A DNA stretch of 64,000 nt from positions 9,056,154 through 9,120,153 of the forward strand of contig JAKELP010000035.1 of assembly GCA_029929735.1 (NCBI GenBank), read 5' to 3'. Shown here one piece after another: positions 58,164 through 64,000 of this stretch. Positions within the stretch are counted from its first letter, which is position 1. Every line of letters starts with the position of its first letter. The notes under the pieces are model-generated. The model worked only from the letters and a program-made list of their open reading frames with translations. It had not been told where the DNA came from and did no database searches. Source of the DNA: Mimosa pudica (Eukaryota; Streptophyta; Magnoliopsida; Fabales; Fabaceae). The position numbers and the translations under genes are program-made.

Positions 58164-58867
58164 AATTAATTAATTAATAATAATAATCTACTTATTGGAC
58201 AAATTTGGTATATTTGACTGATTAGTTTTTTAAGAAAAATTAAATGTTATTTTGTGCCATATGATCAACTCATCAAAGACATGGGTGGGTAGGTGAGTAA
58301 CCCCTATGAGGAAGTCCAACTACAAGGGCTGGTACATTGTTGATATTAGGTGGCATCAATGGGACCCATTGGCGCCAATGTACCTACCTACTCACCAGTA
58401 TACTCACACGAAAAATATCCACGCGGACTAAACTACCCCTGTTTCCCCTCTATATTTTTGCAATTTTATTTTACATGAACTCCATCTGACTAGAGTTGCT
58501 CAGCATCAATCCAAAATAATTGCACTGAACTAACGAGAAAAGTTAACAGCCTAATCCCTAATTCCTCCTGCTTTGGACATTGACAAGTTTTTCTAATCAC
58601 CTGTGTAATATTGTTATTACTCATTCATTTTAGTTGGTCTTCTTTTAAGTCCTATTGTTTTCACTTTGTTCTTTATTTATAATCAACTGATACATCAAAA
58701 CAAGCATATAACATGTGAATGAAAAAAAGAGGAGTATTTATTACCTTTTTTTTATAGAAAAGCTGTGTTTGTTACTAAGTACTCCGTATTAGAAAAGGAG
58801 AGAAAATATATTGTTGGGCCATCTATTTGAAATAAATGTGTGCATTTGTTTAGTTTTTTTTGTTTAA
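58164..58867. other. Intergenic, no gene seen
   Basis: AT-rich. Nothing recognised except the complementary motifs 'ggtacattgttg' and 'ccaatgtacc' (about 58331 and 58373), which could form a small hairpin. Confidence 0.35.
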
Positions 58868-59046
58868 CACTGCAAGGTAATCCGGCACCTATTGACAATC
58901 GGCTAATCCGAACTTTAGGGTAGAAATGCTGCCCACATAGGTAATTTATCTCCTCTTCTAATGAGAGTCTTTCTGGGATTCAAGCACATGTCATCATCCT
59001 TAGTGGGTTAGAGCTCACTTACCAACTCAACCAACTACTCTTGTAG
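58868..59046 (-). mobile_element. tRNA-derived SINE-like sequence
   Basis: On the minus strand: an A-box-like TTGGTTGAGTTGGTAAGTGA near 59035, a B-box-like GTGCTTGAATCCCAG near 58985, then a body with 'gtgggcagcatttctaccc' ending near 'ccggattaccttgcagtg'. Typical tRNA-like head spacing. It differs from the SINE at 26992. Target duplication not found. Confidence 0.55.
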
Positions 59047-60498
59047 TCGTACGAATTTTTTCATCGGTGTCTCCTTCTCAGGTTCATTCCGGGGAAAGAG
59101 ACGTCTATCACTTTCATTGGTCTACTTTTATGTTTCTTTCATTTTCAAATAAATTGGTCTAGAAGTTTCGACGACAAGAGAAATTTCTTTTACTCAATCT
59201 TCATCTTATGTATTAGTTTTGTGGGTACGTACGTTTGTTTCTGTGAGATCTACTCATGGAGCTTCTTTGAAAACCAATTTGATTGGCTTATTACCGTTAA
59301 GAGGTGTGGATCCTTTGTGATGATTCTTTGAACAACCACTGTACTGCTCAATGACTTTTCTACCGGTGACAGTTCTTTTTTACCCACAAATTCTCAAAAA
59401 GGAAAGATAAAGAAGATGATAGAGTTTTTGCGATGGCTGCGACTCATTCCTATCCATGTTTACCTTTTTAGGTTTTCTATGTATTTTTTTTTGCAGACCT
59501 ATCTATTTTGTATTGTAATTTTGTAATTTAATAAAATCTTTATGCTTCTTGATAAAAAAAACTACTCATTGGTTTAGTTTTATTTAGTGATGAGGTTATT
59601 GTGAGGTTAAATAAGGATGTAATTTATTATTATGTTTTCATAACAACTAAATTCATTGAAAAGGGGTACTTTGTGCAACAAAACAAATTTGATTCGGGTT
59701 AAACTTTTTGAAACATAATCACGACATTAAAGCTCCACATAAGTGAGAAAAAAATAAGAAAAAATGGTATATTTCATAATGTACGCAAACTAACTAACTG
59801 TTGAAAAAAAACAAGTAAACTAACCAACTATTAGGCTCATGAGCGAAAATCTAAAGCCAAGAACCAAGAGTGTACTGTACACAATTCATATCATAATCAC
59901 AGCTGAAAAACTGCGTTTTATTCCATGAAAAACATTTCATTGGCAAAAGAAAAAAGAAGCAAAAGCATTTCAGAATGATATACTAAATACTAAAAATTCA
60001 AAAGAAAAATTATTAATTGATAAGCGATAAAATAAAATAAAGTTAAAATATCCTTAGAAATGCCTACTTTATAAATTCTTACGATACAAAATAATTATGA
60101 TGATTTTGTTATTTTTTTGGCCAGAGATTTTGTTATTCAAAAACAAAAAATAATAAATAAACTCAAAAAGCCGTTTTAAGGTCATTATTGTTTGTTTGCT
60201 GCACGATAGTCTCCATTTGCTCAACGACAGTTCAGACATGTGATGTGAAAGGGATAGGATGATTCTGAGGAAGAAGAAGACAAACACTCACTCATAGTGG
60301 TCTAGTCTAGCGCTCTCATACTTAATTTTTTTTTATCATAAACGCTCTCATACTTAATGAATCCATGGAGTTTGAGTTTTAGATAACACGCATATTAAAA
60401 CGGGAAGTTATAAAATGTAAAGGGTTAATATTTATTTATTCCGGTCAACAAAAACAATTAACAAAGTATGAATTTAGTCAATCAACAATAAATAATAT
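59047..60498. other. Intergenic, no gene seen
   Basis: No supported coding sequence. The open frame at 60069-60287 (minus) is low-complexity. Confidence 0.4.
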
Positions 60499-60763
60499 CT
60501 CTCCTCTATTCTTAAATAGCAGTATAAGATTACTTTCGAATTTTAATCTGTTCCTAAATATAAGCAACTTTCTAATTGTTCTAGTTTTTTTTTTCAACTT
60601 TCTAATTATACATATCTATAATAAACAAACAAGAGAGTGAGAGTGATAATAAAGATATATGATTAGGATATATTAGTAATATCATGTGATAATAACTAAA
60701 TTAACTAGCATCCTTAATCTAATCAAATTAGGGAAAGTGATTTTATATTTAGGAACAGACGAG
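60499..60763. mobile_element. Degraded Stowaway-like MITE
   Basis: Left part 'ctctcctctattcttaaata' with an internal second copy 'ctgttcctaaatataagcaac'; right end 'attttatatttaggaacagac' before GAG/TA. It resembles 23591-23857 in layout. Confidence 0.45.
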
Positions 60764-61699
60764 TAATCATTTTGACCAATGACGCTCATCATCCATTAAC
60801 ACCGTCAATTCTATTGTCAAGTAAGCATATTGATGGTGTTGGTGTATGATATAATGTGATGCCTTAAACAAGTCTTTTTCATAGTTTGTGGGTCAGAAAG
60901 ATATGGTTTATTATTGTATGTCTACCAAAATATTCATAAAATGAAAACAAAAATAATAAAGAAAAAAGATAAACTTAAAAAGGACAAATTGGTCACTATA
61001 GTTCGGCACTGTTTGTTCTTTGGTATAGCCGCACGCTCATTGTCACATCACAACTTCCCGGTCATTCTCTCATAATCCTACTCTCTCCTTTTCCTTCTTT
61101 TTCTTTAGAAACCATTGGATCTTTCAACAAAAGATTTTAAAATTTGATCTAATGGTCCATAATTAATATTTTAATAAAAATAATATAATTATAAAATATT
61201 TAAAAATCTCATAAATAAATTTAATCAGTCAAAATTTGGTATGAACAGTTCATGACTGTATTGAAAAATGTAAAATAAAATTTAAATTTATAATAGTAGT
61301 CTGCAATTCTGAACAGTTTACATAAAATTGAGACAAATCAAATTTATTTATAAGATTTTAAAATTTTATTATAACTGTGTTACCTAGATTTTGTATAATC
61401 TAAATAACTTTAATAACATAAACATATTATGATTCTAATAACAATTAATTAACATGAAATATGAATAAAATATGGATTATCTATATCGAGGTATAAACCT
61501 GACCTAGAATAATCAAGCTCGTGGGCTGGATTCGATAATTTGATCGATAATAAGAATTAAGCATGATAATAACGACTAAGAACCGGAAATAATAAAGATA
61601 AGCAGAGATGTGATAGGATTTGATAAATAATGAGAAACAATTAAGGAATTAGGCAATATGAATTAGAATAGTAAAGCATAAAGTGTAGACTAATATCAA
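60764..61699. other. Intergenic, AT-rich
   Basis: Nothing recognised. The character changes at about 61470, where less AT-rich sequence begins; this may be the left edge of the transposon that holds the gene at 62582. Confidence 0.35.
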
Positions 61700-62581
61700 T
61701 GGATAGAACCTGGCGAGCTTTATTGAATTGGATAATCAGAATACAAGATGAATAGCTGGTTACAAGAGATCTCTCAATACAAGAAAGTAAAAAGTGATTG
61801 TGTTCTTACTCTCAGATATTCGTACCCTAAACCCTAATTGGACCTCCCTTATGTAGACTCAGGAGTCCCATTTATTTCTCCTAACAGTTATACTAGGTGC
61901 TCTCCTGAAAGAGTCGTTTAGCTTCCAGGTCTTCAGCTTGCCCGAGTCTTCAGCTAGAGATCTCCGCCTAATTCCTCGGACAGTTACAATGACTGTTATC
62001 CACGTCCCAATAATTCTTATATCAGCCTGCCACTTCTCTCGTTCCACGTGTATCCTCTCTCATATTTATTTTTATCTACAACTTCCAATCAGTTGAGTCA
62101 GCGCCTGTTGGGCTTCTTCTACACTGGGCTGGCTTTGGATCCGACCCAGCGAGGCTGGGGTAACACATTTACTCCCCCAGCTCCACGTGGCTTGTCCTGG
62201 AAGGCTCGGGGAGTTGCGTTACTTAATACATCTGGTCAGGATGAGCGGTTATTGGGTGGTTATCAGGTGAATTTGAATTTGAATTCAGAAAAAAGAAGAA
62301 CCGTTAGATCAGACGCCCGTTTTTAATCAGACACGCCCTGACCATCGGATCGACTTGTCCTTTCACGCTTCACACTTTAAAAAGCCTTCCTTTTTCTGCC
62401 AACTCCACTTTCTTTCTTGTCTTCTTTCTTTCTTAACTCCATTTCTGGAAAACTAGTCTCACGTGCGTTAAAGTCTGGTCTCTTGAACCCCAATCGTTGT
62501 CAGGTGACTTCTTCTCTTCTGCTTTTACTCTGCATTTTGTGTGGTTTCCTTCGTTTAGTTTCTTCTTTCTCATTCCCCATT
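61700..62581 (+). promoter_or_regulatory. Probable terminal or leader region of the transposon gene
   Basis: GC-richer than its surroundings and unlike host intergenic DNA. It includes 'accctaaaccctaattggac' and 'gaggctggggtaacac', then a TATA-like 'ctttaaaaagcc' at about 62376 some 205 bp before the ATG at 62582. It could be the LTR or 5' untranslated leader of an element whose right part lies beyond the window; no matching second LTR is visible here. Confidence 0.35.
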
Positions 62582-64000
62582 ATGGTTCGAACTCGTAGCA
62601 AAATGGCCACTCCTTCTTCATTCGACAGTGTACCACCGTCCCCCATGGATATTAAGGGTTCAAACTTCAAGGGTTTCGCTCCCATTCCTGAATCTTTGAA
62701 GGAAGTTACCAAAGATTCAGATGTTATGGACATTGATGCCCCTTGTACTCTAACGCCTGAATCCCTGACACTTCTGTGTTCTAAGAATAAGGTTAGCGAA
62801 AACCTTTTGATTAGGCTTCCTGAGGGCGAGGAACAGATCGACTGGTACAGTGAGAACTGGGGTACGATATGTGTTGACTATTTTCCTCTGCGCAAAATCA
62901 TTCCTTTACCCAAATTAATTCTGGATTTTTGCCTCACATTTGATCTGGCGCCTTCTCAGTTAATGCCCTCATTGTGGCTAATAGTATTATCTGTTGAAGC
63001 GTTATGTGAAAAATTTGGTCTGGAATTTAACTTTGGGGATTTGATGAAGTGCTACAACATTCAAAGGAAGGGTTCAGGACTCTACACTCTCCATGCTCGC
63101 AACAGATTGGAGCCTTTGATCGCAGCACCTGCTGACCTGGAAAAGCAATGGAGGGGAAGATTTGTGTTTGTGCACAAGTCTGTCTTAGCAGGTTCTGACG
63201 TGAATCTGCGAACCAAATGGGTGAATCAAGGTAAGTTATATCCTTATTGAATCAACATGCTTTCACATTTTGATTTCTGATTTTTTAATCTGGCTTTTCA
63301 TGTTTTGCAGAATCAGTTGGAAAATACCTTAGGCCTTCCTCTGAAGATAATTCAGATGAGCGTGTTGAGGCTTTTAAGAAATTACCTTTGAGTGAAAGGA
63401 ACTGCTCTGCCATCTTCAGCCAAGGTAAGGCACCAACTCAGACTCTTTTCATTTTTCTCTTTTGTTTCCGGTGATTTTCCCTGAGTTAGCGCATTATTGT
63501 TCATCAGAGATTAGGTATGTGTATGAGAGTGTTGTAGCTCTTCAGGAAGATGTGAAAGTGAAGGTACCACCCAAGCCTTCCTACAATAAGAGACTTAGGT
63601 CTGGATCTGGGTTTTCCTCTGGTTTAGGTGATAAGTCCCCAACCAAATCTGCTAAACTTGGGTCAACAAGCTCTGAGTCTATTAGCGTAGATGTAATCAA
63701 AGAGGATTCAGCCATACCTGAGGAAGCTGAGATAGTACCAATTCTGTCGGACTCCCCCGAACCAAAATTTGCTATGAAATCTGTGATGAAGCAGCGTGCT
63801 GCTTCTCAAGCTAAGAAGAGTAAAACTATGTTAGATTTTGACAAGGGCAAGTCAAACAAGATAGTACTAGAGTTTGATAAAGACACCTCTGTCCATTCAG
63901 GATTTGATTTGATTCGTAAGGAGTGTAGCAAGCTCCTTTTTGATCAAGATCGCAAGGCTATTTTCTCCCTGAGGACTAGTGGTTCTGGCTATGCTTTCTC
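62582..64000 (+). CDS. Transposon gene with 'putative gypsy type transposon' domain, partial
   Basis: Exons by eye: 62582-63230, 63311-63424 and 63508 to beyond the window. The frame is open throughout, and the chosen start is MVRTRSKMATPS. A longer frame from 62417 exists, but its first part is hydrophobic and lacks family support. Residues ~75-200 look like the Pfam domain named putative gypsy type transposon (PF04195): YFPLRKIIPLPKLILDFCLT, FDLAPSQLMPSLW, then LEKQWRGRFVFV. Exon 3 is Ser/Lys-rich and disordered, with EPKFAMKSVMKQRAASQAKK. Such proteins are common in plant transposon-rich DNA; their role is unknown to me. It is probably part of a mobile element, not a host gene. Truncated by the window end. 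Confidence 0.65.

Noticed and set aside
62048..62326. 92-residue open frame in the transposon leader
   Set aside because: No recognisable domain, and it sits in what looks like LTR or leader sequence upstream of a better start.

Overview
The window is nuclear DNA of a flowering plant. It is AT-rich, its genes carry GT-AG introns, and about half of it is recognisable transposon debris. Protein resemblance, the UBP12-like exon and the repeat families suggest a eudicot, probably a legume. That taxon call is a judgement from memory, not a measured result. All exon borders were placed by eye from splice sites and reading-frame continuity.

Genes from left to right: a P-class pentatricopeptide repeat protein (1105-3288, minus, one exon); a nine-exon alpha/beta hydrolase of the plant UCP031088 group (10301-16113, plus); an unrecognised five-exon acidic nuclear-type protein (20261-23400, plus); an RHA2A/RHA2B-type RING-H2 E3 ligase (26327-26836, minus, one exon); a twelve-exon SPT20-domain protein resembling PHYTOCHROME-DEPENDENT LATE-FLOWERING (48459-55566, minus); and, at the right edge, the start of a transposon gene with a 'putative gypsy type transposon' domain (62582 to beyond 64000, plus). 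No tRNA, rRNA or miRNA gene was recognised. The genes do not form a pathway. The hydrolase and RHA2-like pair may reflect ancestral gene order.

Mobile DNA fills most of the rest. The most striking element is a 3.7-kb Helitron (31358-35102, minus) with both termini visible. It carries the C-terminal end of its helicase, about 2.2 kb of imperfect tandem repeats, and what looks like a captured first exon of the spliceosomal gene PRL1. There are also many Stowaway-like MITEs with CTCCCTCCG/TA ends (one nested inside another), a 1.1-kb foldback element, Mutator-like foldbacks with 9-10-bp target duplications (one carrying foreign sequence with three G-boxes), hAT-like MITEs, tRNA-derived SINEs, and 5'-truncated LINE copies with 13-17-bp target duplications. 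The introns of the hydrolase gene are especially loaded with insertions.

Long AT-rich stretches (28181-31357, 35103-40103, 45077-47393, 59047-61700) show no gene that I can support.
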